A DNA stretch of 33,942 nt, taken from NCBI RefSeq assembly GCF_900115115.1, contig NZ_FOVI01000030.1, positions 1 to 33,942 of the forward strand, given 5' to 3'. Under the pieces are notes generated by a model. It saw only the letters and a list, made by a program, of their open reading frames with translations, had not been told where the DNA came from and searched no databases. Shown here one piece after another: positions 9,545 to 17,492 of this stretch. The position numbers and the translations under genes were made by a program. Position 1 is the first letter of the stretch, and each line of letters opens with the position of its first letter. This DNA is from Paenimyroides ummariense. GTDB lineage: Bacteria; Bacteroidota; Bacteroidia; Flavobacteriales; Flavobacteriaceae.

Positions 9545-10430
9545 TTTTTCTTTTGTCGCTCAAAAGAAACAAAACGCCTCGGCTCCACTGCTCGTGGTCA
9601 GTCTACGTTTTGACAACTAAATCAAAAAAACTCGAACAAGTTCTCAAACAACTTTTGATTTTACGTTGTCTTCAACTTACTGACGCTCACTCCGCCGTGA
9701 ATGCCAGTTTTAGATTGTTTCAATTACTCTATCTCGTTTTCTATCAAAATTCCAATGTTGAGCAATGCAGGATTTAAAAGTGACATTATTTTTTCAGCGA
9801 GTGTTAAATAGGCGAAATTTCCGTGAAAAGAAATACTGTCTGAGCGCAGCGAGTTTATTTCTTTTAGGAAATAAGACTTAATTTGACCGTTGAAAAAATA
9901 GAGTCTTGATTTTTTGGTTCGTTTTGCATCAAGGCAAAATGAACAAAATCCTCACTCAAAGAACAAATAGTTTTTAAATCATGTAAAAAACATTTTTGCA
10001 AACGGCGTTTTTACCGTTTGTTTTTAATTTGTTATATTTAACTGTTTTTACTTCTTAAAACACCTATTTTTCCTTTTTTGAATTTTCGGTATTTTCTAAC
10101 TAAATTGACAAATTTAGAATAGCTTTCTATTTTCGAACGTTTTTTCCGAAAATGTGTTTCACGCTCTATAGTAGGCTTTGCCATATAGTATCTATTTAGT
10201 ATCCTCGCTGTTGGTAAACCGAAAATTTTTCGGTTTTAGCTTTTGCTAAAATGCTTCGTAAATGAGATACTTTCTCTGTACTTTTTAAAGATAAAAAGTA
10301 CCAAAAATCTCTTCAATCTTGCCTCATTTTAAAAACGGTTGAACTATTCCTCTGAACATATTTAATCGAAACCGTGTTTCACACGCCGATTAAATTACGC
10401 TTCATGCGTCTGTTCAACGATCGTTTTATA
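9545..10430. repeat. hairpin-dense non-coding block
   Basis: About 0.9 kb without a convincing reading frame carries at least ten short-loop inverted repeats in a row. Arms I checked base by base: 9547-9555/9561-9569; 9570-9576/9606-9612 with inner CCAC/GTGG; 9826-9835/9856-9865; 9917-9927/9934-9944 (one mismatch); 9999-10005/10014-10020; 10166-10170/10184-10188; 10216-10225/10227-10236; 10234-10240/10245-10251; 10278-10286/10293-10301 enclosed by 10260-10268 against 10308-10312 and 10323-10329; and the nested set at 10332-10427. This density is far above what neighbouring intergenic DNA shows. It could be a large structured RNA, a remnant of mobile DNA, or a single-strand folding site. Function is unknown. 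Confidence 0.6.
10332..10427. repeat. nested cloverleaf-like inverted repeat
   Basis: The outer arm AAAACG+GTTGAAC (10332-10344) pairs with GTTCAAC+GAT+CGTTTT (10412-10427), leaving a three-base bulge. Inside it TTTAATCG (10361-10368) pairs with CGATTAAA (10387-10394) and encloses CGTG-TTTCA-CACG (10373-10385). A further hairpin ACGC-TTCAT-GCGT sits at 10397-10409. The result is a multibranched fold that could exist as RNA or as extruded DNA. Confidence 0.55.
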
Positions 10431-10882
10431 AACTAATGGCGCTTAGATTCTTGTGAACAAGCTATTCGGTTTTTAATTAAAAATCCCTAATGCAACATGG
10501 AACATTCTGTTTTTACGTCCGACTTTATTTTACAGTATGGAAGCCGTGAAGCTTATGGTTTGATGTACCAATACGCAAAAGGATGTATGAAATTTTAGTT
10601 TAAAGGTTAAACGACCACAAAAAAATATATTTAATAAATATTAGTGCCTGTACACAGCACCATAACCGGCAAAAGGTTGAGAAAAAAGCATATGAAAAGG
10701 CGTGAAACTCAACATTATCCGTATCAGAGGTACTGGTATACCATTCGTGCAGATAAATGACTGAGCCCACGCCTAGGTCGTGAGCTAATCTACTTATCAT
10801 CTCGCACGTTTAAAATTACCAGTTTTCTGACACAAGATTCTAAGCAATAGCTTTAATGTTTTCTATAAAAAGTATTGCAAAA

Positions 10883-10900
10883 TTACATGTTTCCATGTAA
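10883..10900. promoter_or_regulatory. inverted repeat upstream of the XRE regulator
   Basis: TTACATG-TTTC-CATGTAA is a perfect 7-bp inverted repeat about 80 bp before the regulator's start codon and 30 bp before the 18-bp palindrome. Its spacing fits a second regulator site or a hairpin. No direct evidence of binding. Confidence 0.35.
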
Positions 10901-10930
10901 TCGAATTACAAATATACAATTTTTTTTTAA

Positions 10931-10948
10931 TATGTACTATAGTACATA
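10931..10948. promoter_or_regulatory. 18-bp perfect palindrome, probable operator of the XRE regulator
   Basis: TATGTACTATAGTACATA is a perfect palindrome 33 bp before the ATG of the XRE gene, where a promoter is expected. Such sites upstream of small XRE proteins are commonly their own operators. The right half GTACATAA recurs exactly at 11452-11459, just before hamA. Autoregulation is inferred. Confidence 0.55.
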
Positions 10949-10981
10949 ATATTTCTTGTTTTATTTATGTCAATTTGAAGT

Positions 10982-11251
10982 ATGCATGAATCATTTGATG
11001 AAATAGAAAGATTTATAATCTCTAAAGTAAGAGAAATTAGAGATTCAAAAGGAATTACTCAAGAGCAACTGTCACTTGCTTTAGGTAAAAATATTAGCTA
11101 CATTTCTCAGATTGAAGCTACATCCAAGACCGCAAAATATAATATTTCCATGCTTAATTTAATTGCAATTGTTTTAGATTGCTCTCCAAAAGAATTTTGG
11201 CCTGAAGAAGCAATAACAGAAAAAAAATATAGAGAAGTGAGAAAAATATAG
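10982..11251 (+). CDS. XRE-family helix-turn-helix regulator
   Basis: This 89-residue protein is a single Cro/C1-type DNA-binding domain. Residues about 13-70 read IISKVREIRDSKGITQEQLSLAL, then GKNISYISQIEA, then a closing helix with LIAIVLDCSPKEFWP. The pattern G-x-TQE-x-L and YISQIE marks helices two and three. It has no toxin, sensor or peptidase domain. It lies first in the AT-rich island, on the same strand as the Hachiman genes but separated from them by 213 bp with two hairpins. It therefore probably represses itself and perhaps hamA rather than being cotranscribed. Small XRE proteins of this size also occur as restriction-modification controllers and antitoxins, but no partner methylase or toxin is present. 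Confidence 0.85.
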   Translation: MHESFDEIERFIISKVREIRDSKGITQEQLSLALGKNISYISQIEATSKTAKYNISMLNLIAIVLDCSPKEFWPEEAITEKKYREVRKI

Positions 11252-11283
11252 TAGTAAAACTTAAATATATTTAAGTTTTACTA
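11252..11283. terminator. 32-bp perfect palindrome directly after the XRE gene
   Basis: The sequence starting TAGTAAAACTTAAATA and its exact reverse complement meet without a spacer, immediately after the TAG stop of the XRE gene. It can form a long AT-only hairpin and may act as a terminator or RNA stabiliser, or be a dyad site for a DNA-binding protein. Confidence 0.55.
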
Positions 11284-11290
11284 ACTAAAG

Positions 11291-11325
11291 AAAACCAAAC
11301 ATGAAATATGTTTGGTTTTTTGTTA
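11291..11325 (+). terminator. rho-independent terminator after the XRE gene
   Basis: AAAACCAAACAT, loop GAAAT, then ATGTTTGGTTTT with a following T-run form a 12-bp stem. It separates the regulator transcript from hamA. A further 8-bp inverted repeat (GTTAAAAT/ATTTTAAC, 11322-11339) follows at once. Confidence 0.7.
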
Positions 11326-11399
11326 AAATAAATTTTAACGTTTTATTTTTTTTTGTATGTTTATGCGACTATAGCGAAAAACAGAGTTTTAATGAATAA

Positions 11400-11427
11400 T
11401 TGTAGATTAATTTCTTTATAAACTTTG
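11400..11427 (+). promoter_or_regulatory. possible hamA promoter
   Basis: A TTG at 11400-11402 and TAAACTTTG at 11419-11427 approximate the Bacteroidota -33 and -7 boxes. The -7 has three rather than two bases between TA and TTTG. It lies 37 bp before the hamA start. Weak match. Confidence 0.3.
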
Positions 11428-11464
11428 TTTGCTGTTATCCTAATCAACATTGTACATAAATTAA

Positions 11465-12376
11465 ATGAAACAACCTTTACTTGATTTAGTTAACAAAAGC
11501 ATTGTGCTTGAATATAAATTACCAAATAAAGAATTAAAGTATGAAAAGTCTTGTATAACACATACTGACAAAAATGATGACTGTTATAAAATTGATGATT
11601 TAGAAAAATTATCTAAAATAATTTATGAGAGTATTTTGTACTATTCATATGATCAGTATGAATTAGATGGTGGATTTCATCAAGGTATGTTTGAAAATGC
11701 TTTTGGTCAAAAATTTAAATTTAATCATAAAGCTAAAGAAACGTATAAACTCAGCCTTGGTTTTTATGGCGAAGCTCTCTTATATTCAATGCTGAAAATT
11801 TTCTATAAGAACGATACCTTGATTAGTAGAGGATATTTTTACGATATCCAAAAGAAGACAGAAGTTACAGGTTATGACTGTTTCCATCTTATACAGAAAG
11901 ATGATAATTTAGAATTATGGTTTGGAGAAACCAAGTTTTGGCAAAATGGTAAAGCAGCAGTCAATGATGTATTCAAAAATATTTCAAAAGCAATCAGTGA
12001 TGACTATCTGGTAGATACAAATTTTGCTACAATTAGACAATTCAGGGGAAATATTGAAGATAAAACAACTAAAATTTATCAGCTTCTAGAAGATTGGAAT
12101 AAAAGATTAATAACTAATATGGTTGAAGAATTAAATAATAACAATATTAAATTAGTCTATCCAATTCTGATAACCTATGACCAGCATAAAGATGGCTACA
12201 ATCATTCAATCAATGAAATAATTACGCACATTAATACTAAATATAGTACCACAAGCTTCCCAAATATTGGAATTGATTATTCAATTTTTTTTATTTTACT
12301 TCCAATATCTGATGTGAAGCAATGTAAAAGACAAATTATAGAATGGATAGACAGCAAAGAACCCTTGATGTCGTAA
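11465..12376 (+). CDS. hamA: Hachiman protein HamA (DUF1837, PD-(D/E)xK nuclease)
   Basis: The 303-residue protein shows the DUF1837 core. A helix carries Glu103 (LGFYGEALLYSML). It is followed by GYDCFHL with Asp138, and then LELWFGETKFW with Glu155 and Lys157, the E-x-K pair. Together E, D and ExK form a PD-(D/E)xK nuclease site. DUF1837 next to a DEAD/DEAH-like helicase defines the Hachiman antiphage system. In characterised examples HamA and HamB form a complex that recognises abnormal DNA and HamA degrades DNA. The hamB start lies 34 bp inside the end of this gene, so the two are translationally coupled. All expected catalytic residues are present, so the protein is probably active. Its AT-rich codons differ from the flanking susCD and transporter genes, consistent with transfer. 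Confidence 0.87.
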   Translation: MKQPLLDLVNKSIVLEYKLPNKELKYEKSCITHTDKNDDCYKIDDLEKLSKIIYESILYYSYDQYELDGGFHQGMFENAFGQKFKFNHKAKETYKLSLGFYGEALLYSMLKIFYKNDTLISRGYFYDIQKKTEVTGYDCFHLIQKDDNLELWFGETKFWQNGKAAVNDVFKNISKAISDDYLVDTNFATIRQFRGNIEDKTTKIYQLLEDWNKRLITNMVEELNNNNIKLVYPILITYDQHKDGYNHSINEIITHINTKYSTTSFPNIGIDYSIFFILLPISDVKQCKRQIIEWIDSKEPLMS

Positions 12377-14775
12377 TTGCATTAAATCAATTTCAAAATC
12401 AAGAATTAGAAAGACATAAATTCCTAGAAAAGGTTTGTGAATATTTTGACTTCATTAAAAGTGAAGTGCTAGACGATGCAGATTATCGTTTTTTGATTCA
12501 TCTATCGTCAAAGGCGGGAGTACCTCATTATTATGACATTTTACATAAGTTTAATGAGGACAAAATCCTTTTAAGAAATGAAGATAATGTGAAGCTAGAT
12601 GTCATTTCATCTCTAATTTTTGAATCCACTTTATATACAAACGAAAATTCTAAACTACATCTCTACCAAAAAGAAGTTTTAGACTTTTTTACTACTGGAA
12701 AACTAAATCGTTACTTCTTATCTGCTTCCACTTCATTTGGAAAAACCCACTTAGTTTATGAAATAATCAATAAAATGAATTACAAAAACGTAATTCTAAT
12801 ATTTCCCAGCATTGCATTATTGTCGGAAAATTTATCAAGGATAAAAGAGGGAAAGATAAAATTATTAAATGATTTCAAAATCCATACTCTGAGTGATTCG
12901 GAAATAAATCCTGAAGAAAATAACATATTAATTTTCACACCAGAAAGGTATTTGTCATATCTAGACAAAAATAAAGAACTTGAAGTAGATTTTATTTTTG
13001 TTGATGAAGTTTACAAGATTGACAACAGCTATATTATTGACGATGAAAGCAAAGAAAATGAAAGAGATATTGCTTATAGAATGTCGTTATTTTTTGGTTT
13101 AACAATCAATACAAATGTTGATTTATTTATAGCTGGTCCATACATTGATGTATTTGAGAAAACCGATGACAAATACAATCCGTCATTTGATTTATTTTTA
13201 GAGGACTTTAAGATTGAAAAGGTTCTTCTTAATGAATATGAGATTGTAAAAGTAAATAAATACTCTGCTGATATTAAATTACAAACCAATTTTGATTCTC
13301 TTAATGTTAATTTAAAAGGAAAAGGATCAAAAAAAGCCAAGATTCAAGAATTATTTGATCGTATTCTTTTGCAAAATGAAAACGCAATAATCTACTGTAA
13401 TACTAAATCAATTGCAGAAAGTGTAGCTCGGGAATACAAAAGAAGCGAAATTTCAACTGAAAATTTTTCTGATTTCTTAAATCACCTAATCACAACTTTT
13501 GATGAAAGATGGATTTTAATTAAAGCTCTAAAAAAAGGTATTGGTGTTCACCATGGTGTTGTTCCAAAATATATTCAGAAAGAAATTATTGATTTATTTA
13601 ATCAAGTAGAAAACAATTTAAATATTTTGTCTGCTACAACTACAATAACAGAGGGTGTAAATACAACTGCAAAAAATATGATTGTTTATAAAAGTAGTAA
13701 AGGCGGTGGTCAACATATAAAACCGTTACTAAAATTTGATGCAAAAAATATTGCAGGAAGAGCTGGTAGATTTATGGAGCATTATGTTGGTAGAGTTATT
13801 ACTCTTGACAATGAATTTTTAGAAGTAATTGAACAAGAAGGAAAGCCAATAGAGCATAAAAATTATGATATTCAAACTTCAAAAAATGAAGTAGAATTTG
13901 AAATGACGAAAGCCGAGTATTTAGATGATAGAACTAAAGCACAAATTGAAGAATTAAGAAATCTTCAAGAACAATTTGGAATTCCAGACTACATAATCAA
14001 TCAATTTAAAGTTATAAGTAAAAGACAAAAAATATACATTTATAAAGACATTTCACAATTAACTCCTACACAGATATCACTTATAAAAAAACTGATAAGT
14101 AGTTTAAACTCTACTACCATGAGTTTGGACAAAGATGGTTTTCAAATTGTTTTAGATATCATTTTACCTCAAGTTGAGAGTGAAGCCTTAAAGTATTTAA
14201 TAATAAACTCATATCTGGATAAGTTTAATCAAAAAAGATATTCAATTCTATTTATCGCATTGAATAAATATATCTCAAGTGGATTTAAAGGAAATTATGA
14301 ATACTTCTTAGAGAGAACTATTTCTAAAAAGAAAATTGAGTTAGAAAATAAACTAAAAAAAGAATCTGAAAAGATGGACAAAAAATTGAAAGGAATTAAT
14401 ATTACACTCAATGATGATGAAATTTCAATGTGTGTAGACTCTGCAATGAGAGAAACAGCAGAGTTAATTTATAATACATTTAAATATCAACTGGTTAAAT
14501 ATTTAGGAGTGTTTAACTTGATGTATAAATATTTTATATCAAAGATTGAAAACAAACCATTAGAGAATACCTCTGGTATTGACATACTTTTAATTAAGCT
14601 TGAATACAATGCATTTTCGGAAGAAGCAAAAATTGCTAGTGATTATGGAGTTCCAAACAAAATTGTTGCGTATTACGATGCAAAAACAACTGAACAAGCA
14701 AGAAATATCCAAAACAGTTTTGATTCTTATGAAAGAAGTATATTTGAGAAAGTAAAGAAAATAATAGAAAAATAA
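12343..14775 (+). CDS. hamB: Hachiman protein HamB (Ski2-like SF2 helicase)
   Basis: The 810-residue protein has the two-RecA-domain core of an SF2 helicase. Motif I is SASTSFGKT (127-135, Lys134). Motif II is VDEVY (220-224), a DEAD-box variant. IIYCNTKSIAE is motif IV-like. GIGVHHGVVP and SATTTITEGVN (430-440) resemble Ski2/HelY proteins, and motif VI is AGRAGRF (471-477). About 330 C-terminal residues are helical and lysine-rich without a named domain. HamB is the DNA-loading and sensing ATPase of Hachiman. The start at 12343 overlaps hamA by 34 bp in another frame, a strong sign of coupled translation and of a fixed HamA:HamB ratio. The unusual DEVY box in place of DEAH/DEAD keeps both acidic residues, so ATPase activity is expected. 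Confidence 0.88.
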   Translation: MDRQQRTLDVVIALNQFQNQELERHKFLEKVCEYFDFIKSEVLDDADYRFLIHLSSKAGVPHYYDILHKFNEDKILLRNEDNVKLDVISSLIFESTLYTNENSKLHLYQKEVLDFFTTGKLNRYFLSASTSFGKTHLVYEIINKMNYKNVILIFPSIALLSENLSRIKEGKIKLLNDFKIHTLSDSEINPEENNILIFTPERYLSYLDKNKELEVDFIFVDEVYKIDNSYIIDDESKENERDIAYRMSLFFGLTINTNVDLFIAGPYIDVFEKTDDKYNPSFDLFLEDFKIEKVLLNEYEIVKVNKYSADIKLQTNFDSLNVNLKGKGSKKAKIQELFDRILLQNENAIIYCNTKSIAESVAREYKRSEISTENFSDFLNHLITTFDERWILIKALKKGIGVHHGVVPKYIQKEIIDLFNQVENNLNILSATTTITEGVNTTAKNMIVYKSSKGGGQHIKPLLKFDAKNIAGRAGRFMEHYVGRVITLDNEFLEVIEQEGKPIEHKNYDIQTSKNEVEFEMTKAEYLDDRTKAQIEELRNLQEQFGIPDYIINQFKVISKRQKIYIYKDISQLTPTQISLIKKLISSLNSTTMSLDKDGFQIVLDIILPQVESEALKYLIINSYLDKFNQKRYSILFIALNKYISSGFKGNYEYFLERTISKKKIELENKLKKESEKMDKKLKGINITLNDDEISMCVDSAMRETAELIYNTFKYQLVKYLGVFNLMYKYFISKIENKPLENTSGIDILLIKLEYNAFSEEAKIASDYGVPNKIVAYYDAKTTEQARNIQNSFDSYERSIFEKVKKIIEK

Positions 14776-14878
14776 CCCCCACCGTAACTATTAACGTTTG
14801 AAATAAAAGGAGAATTTAGTTCAAGATTCGATGTCAGTAATTCTTTATTCACTATTATTTAATTATCTATATTTTCCA

Positions 14879-14905
14879 TTGTCTTAAACTAATAAAAAGA
14901 TATTT
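14879..14905 (+). promoter_or_regulatory. possible promoter of the first PIN-domain gene
   Basis: TTG at about 14879 and GATATTTG at 14898-14905 lie about 17 bp apart and resemble the TTG / TAnnTTTG promoter with one mismatch in the -7 box. The start codon is 27 bp further on. This suggests the PIN gene has its own promoter rather than reading through from hamB. Confidence 0.35.
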
Positions 14906-14932
14906 GCTAAAGTAACATTTTTAACCAACCAC

Positions 14933-16183
14933 ATGAACAAAGATAACCATTTCATATATATTAGACATTTTCCTGATCCAAAATCTATTCTGAAAAGAAA
15001 AGAGAAAACAAAATCTGAAATTTTTAGAGATGCGATTTTTGTACTTGATACAAACTCTTTATTGGCACCCTATAGTACAGGTAACGAAAACATTGAGAAA
15101 ATCAGGAAGGTATATGAAAAATTGATCTCTAGTAATCGCTTATTTATTCCTCAACACGTAGTAAGAGAATTTGCTAAAAATAGGTCAATTAGAATTAGCG
15201 AATTGTATACGAATATAGACCAGCTCCTTTCATCGATACCCACTGTAAAATCTTTTGAATACCCTATTTTAGGTGAGATTGATGCATATAAGCAGTTAAA
15301 AGAATCTATTAATAACATTACGCGCGAGATTAAACACTATAAAAAACATCTCAATAGCTTAAAATCAGGCATTATCGATTGGAATTGGTCTGATCCTGTA
15401 ACATCTATGTACCAACAAACATTCACTGATGAAATCTTAATAAAATCTTCATTAACTGAAGAAGAGTTAATAAAAGAATATACCAGAAGAATTGAAGATG
15501 ATATACCTCCTGGAAATAAAGACAAAATGAAGGAGAAAAATGCTATTGGAGATTATGTTATTTGGCAATCCATTTTAGAACTTGGAAAAGAGAAAAGAAA
15601 AGACATAATTTTCATTTCTAATGACGAAAAAAATGATTGGCTAGTAAAAGGAAATAAACAACCCATATCGACAAGATTTGAATTAGTTGATGAATATTTT
15701 AGATTTACAGGCGGATTTAATTTTATTTCAATTACATTAAATTCATTTTTAGAAAAGCAAGGATTAGAAATAGATATAGTTGATTTTTTTAATAGTTCAG
15801 ATGATAGATCTGATCTGATTGAAACAAAAAAAGTTTCAACAATTAACACTTTAAGACAAATTGAAAGTTTCATTAATGATTATCTTGAATTAAGGATAAT
15901 TCATGGGGATGACGTAGTATCTATAGATGAAGAATTACATACAAAAATTAATATTTTCAATGATATATTTAGGGAAGAATATTTTTCAACTAAAGAATGG
16001 AGCTATTTAGCAGATTATTTAATTCACTTTAGTAATCTATTATCTCAGATAAAATCACTAAATATTGAAATCATTTATCAAGAGCACCGAATGAAAAGAG
16101 ACACAAGAACAGAGGTAATTCAGATGGTATCACTATGCAAAGAATTCTTAACCAAATACGATGCTTTTAAACTAATTATATAA
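14933..16183 (+). CDS. PIN-like nuclease domain protein
   Basis: This 416-residue protein carries the acidic positions of a PIN-type ribonuclease fold. Asp39 is in FVLDTNSLL, Glu79 is in IPQHVVREFAKNR, Asp207 is in AIGDYVIWQ, and Asp231 falls in IIFISNDEKNDW. The layout fits the large PIN-like (PIN_8/DUF4935-type) proteins rather than the short VapC toxins. A charged, helical insert at about residues 100-190 and a C-terminal helical region of about 150 residues are unassigned. The gene follows hamB after 157 bp and has its own promoter-like boxes. PIN enzymes cut RNA or structured nucleic acids, and the location suggests an antiphage role. No antitoxin gene adjoins it, which argues against a simple VapBC pair. 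The family placement is from motif reading only. Confidence 0.7.
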   Translation: MNKDNHFIYIRHFPDPKSILKRKEKTKSEIFRDAIFVLDTNSLLAPYSTGNENIEKIRKVYEKLISSNRLFIPQHVVREFAKNRSIRISELYTNIDQLLSSIPTVKSFEYPILGEIDAYKQLKESINNITREIKHYKKHLNSLKSGIIDWNWSDPVTSMYQQTFTDEILIKSSLTEEELIKEYTRRIEDDIPPGNKDKMKEKNAIGDYVIWQSILELGKEKRKDIIFISNDEKNDWLVKGNKQPISTRFELVDEYFRFTGGFNFISITLNSFLEKQGLEIDIVDFFNSSDDRSDLIETKKVSTINTLRQIESFINDYLELRIIHGDDVVSIDEELHTKINIFNDIFREEYFSTKEWSYLADYLIHFSNLLSQIKSLNIEIIYQEHRMKRDTRTEVIQMVSLCKEFLTKYDAFKLII

Positions 16184-16314
16184 AGAAGCTTTACATAACA
16201 AGTAGTAGACAATATTAAGAGCTCATTGCTAAAATTAAGATTAGATTTAATACTGAACATCTAAACTTAAATTTTCGATATTTAGAAGACATTTAAACGA
16301 TTATATTAAATTCC

Positions 16315-17256
16315 ATGAAGTACTTCCTTGATACAAACATATATAGGAACTTGGTGCGGGATATATCTTTAAAAGATATAAAATATCTTGCAAATAAAAT
16401 TCAAAAAGCTGAAAATGATTTAGGAGTAACCTCAGGTCTTCCAATTGTAGTTGCAATGGAACTTATTAAACACCTTGATGAAACTGATCCTCATTGTGAA
16501 GAATGTTTTAAAGCATTATGCTTAGTGTTCGACCATTCTAAAAAATATAACAAAGAAAAAAATTCTTATCATGGTACATTCTTTCCGCCTCTTAACGTAA
16601 TTCTTCCAAAGTTTTTCTTTAATGAAGACGGTCCATTTTTAGATATCTATAAAGTTATAATTGCTCTTACCAAAGATTTGACAGAAAATTATGACATCAA
16701 CAATATTAAAAGACATCAAGACAAAATAAAAACTGTGAAAGAACAGGTTTTGTTTGAGAAAAAGGAAATTTTTGATAATCTTGTTTCACATCTAAAAGAA
16801 CTAAATAATGGTAAGCTAGATTGGGAATATTTTAAAAATAACAAAGTTGCAAGAGCTAAATGGTTTAGAGAAATGACAACAGGTAAAACTTTTACTTTTA
16901 TTGCGGAAGGTTTTATGATAAGAGCTTACTCAATAGTAGATAGAAAATACCAGAGAACTCAAGAAAATTTTAAACTTTTTTATGAATTTCATGAACAGTT
17001 TTTCCCAGCGATTGCAATGTCAAGTTTAATTCTTGAACAAGTAGGTCATGGTACCCTAGCAATTTCGAATATTAATGATAAACGTTGGAATACTGTAATG
17101 GATATTTCAATGATGTGTGGAGCAATCTTTAATTCGAAAAGAGATAATATAATTTTTGTAACAGAGGAGAATAAAATGCATGAATTCTTTAAACTTAATG
17201 ATATGGAAAATCAAATTATGAATTTGAAAGAATACAAAGCATTCTTTTCACTTTAA
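16315..17256 (+). CDS. second, diverged PIN-like nuclease
   Basis: The protein has 313 residues. A PIN signature opens it at once: KYFLDTNIYRNLV with Asp6, then Glu49 in VVAMELIKHL. Near the C-terminus come Asp263 (NTVMDISMM) and the strand IIFVTEENKMHEFF (Glu284/Glu285). The spacing of acidic residues is PIN-like, but the middle 200 residues are a long helical insert, unlike VapC toxins of about 130 residues. It shares little visible sequence with the preceding PIN protein, so this does not look like a recent tandem duplication. It lies 131 bp downstream on the same strand. The two nucleases may act together or be independent cargo. Substrate unknown. Confidence 0.65.
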   Translation: MKYFLDTNIYRNLVRDISLKDIKYLANKIQKAENDLGVTSGLPIVVAMELIKHLDETDPHCEECFKALCLVFDHSKKYNKEKNSYHGTFFPPLNVILPKFFFNEDGPFLDIYKVIIALTKDLTENYDINNIKRHQDKIKTVKEQVLFEKKEIFDNLVSHLKELNNGKLDWEYFKNNKVARAKWFREMTTGKTFTFIAEGFMIRAYSIVDRKYQRTQENFKLFYEFHEQFFPAIAMSSLILEQVGHGTLAISNINDKRWNTVMDISMMCGAIFNSKRDNIIFVTEENKMHEFFKLNDMENQIMNLKEYKAFFSL

Positions 17257-17313
17257 ATATCAATTTTTAAGTTTATACAAATTATTAAAATTCTGAAAGC
17301 CTATAAAATTATT

Positions 17314-17329
17314 TTACAAACTTTTGTAA
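17314..17329. terminator. small inverted repeat between convergent genes
   Basis: TTACAAA-CT-TTTGTAA forms a 7-bp pair 57 bp after the second PIN gene. The neighbouring gene runs toward it from the other side, so it may stop transcription, but the stem is short and AT-only. Confidence 0.3.
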
Positions 17330-17492
17330 TTAATAAGAGACGAACTAAACGATATTTAAAGTTAGATTGTTTTTGTTATCTATAAACACCTGATCATTTT
17401 TTATAACGCTATAACTAAAAGCTATTAAAATGTAGTTATATTCATGAGATAATAACTCAACTGAAAATTCTCTAGATCTCTTGATATTTTAA

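Larger units (their letters stand above)
10431..10981. other. intergenic region upstream of the island regulator
   Basis: I see no supportable gene. A 33-codon frame starting at 10497 and a 66-codon minus-strand frame (10600-10800) are open but unsupported. The last 120 bp are very AT-rich and hold two inverted repeats listed separately, which probably control the XRE gene. Confidence 0.4.

Noticed and set aside
9553..9777. 74-codon plus-strand frame over the hairpin block
   Set aside because: It runs through several inverted repeats, has an unlikely composition and no domain; an accidental open frame.
9547..10430. CRISPR array
   Set aside because: The repeats here are inverted, not direct, and differ from one another; there is no constant repeat length or spacer series and no cas gene.
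10497..10598. 33-codon plus-strand frame beginning MEHSVFTSDF
   Set aside because: The composition is protein-like, but it is short, has no neighbour context and lies in a region of scrambled non-coding DNA; at most an eroded gene start.
10600..10800. 66-codon minus-strand frame starting MISRLAHDLG
   Set aside because: The second half has no recognisable domain, and a different frame over the same bases (ending GYGAVYRH) looks equally good, so this is probably decayed sequence.
10982..11251. Restriction-modification controller (C protein)
   Set aside because: Size and operator fit, but no methyltransferase or endonuclease gene of an R-M system is in the island.
14933..17256. VapBC-type toxin-antitoxin pairs
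   Set aside because: Both PIN proteins are two to three times longer than VapC and neither has a small antitoxin gene next to it.
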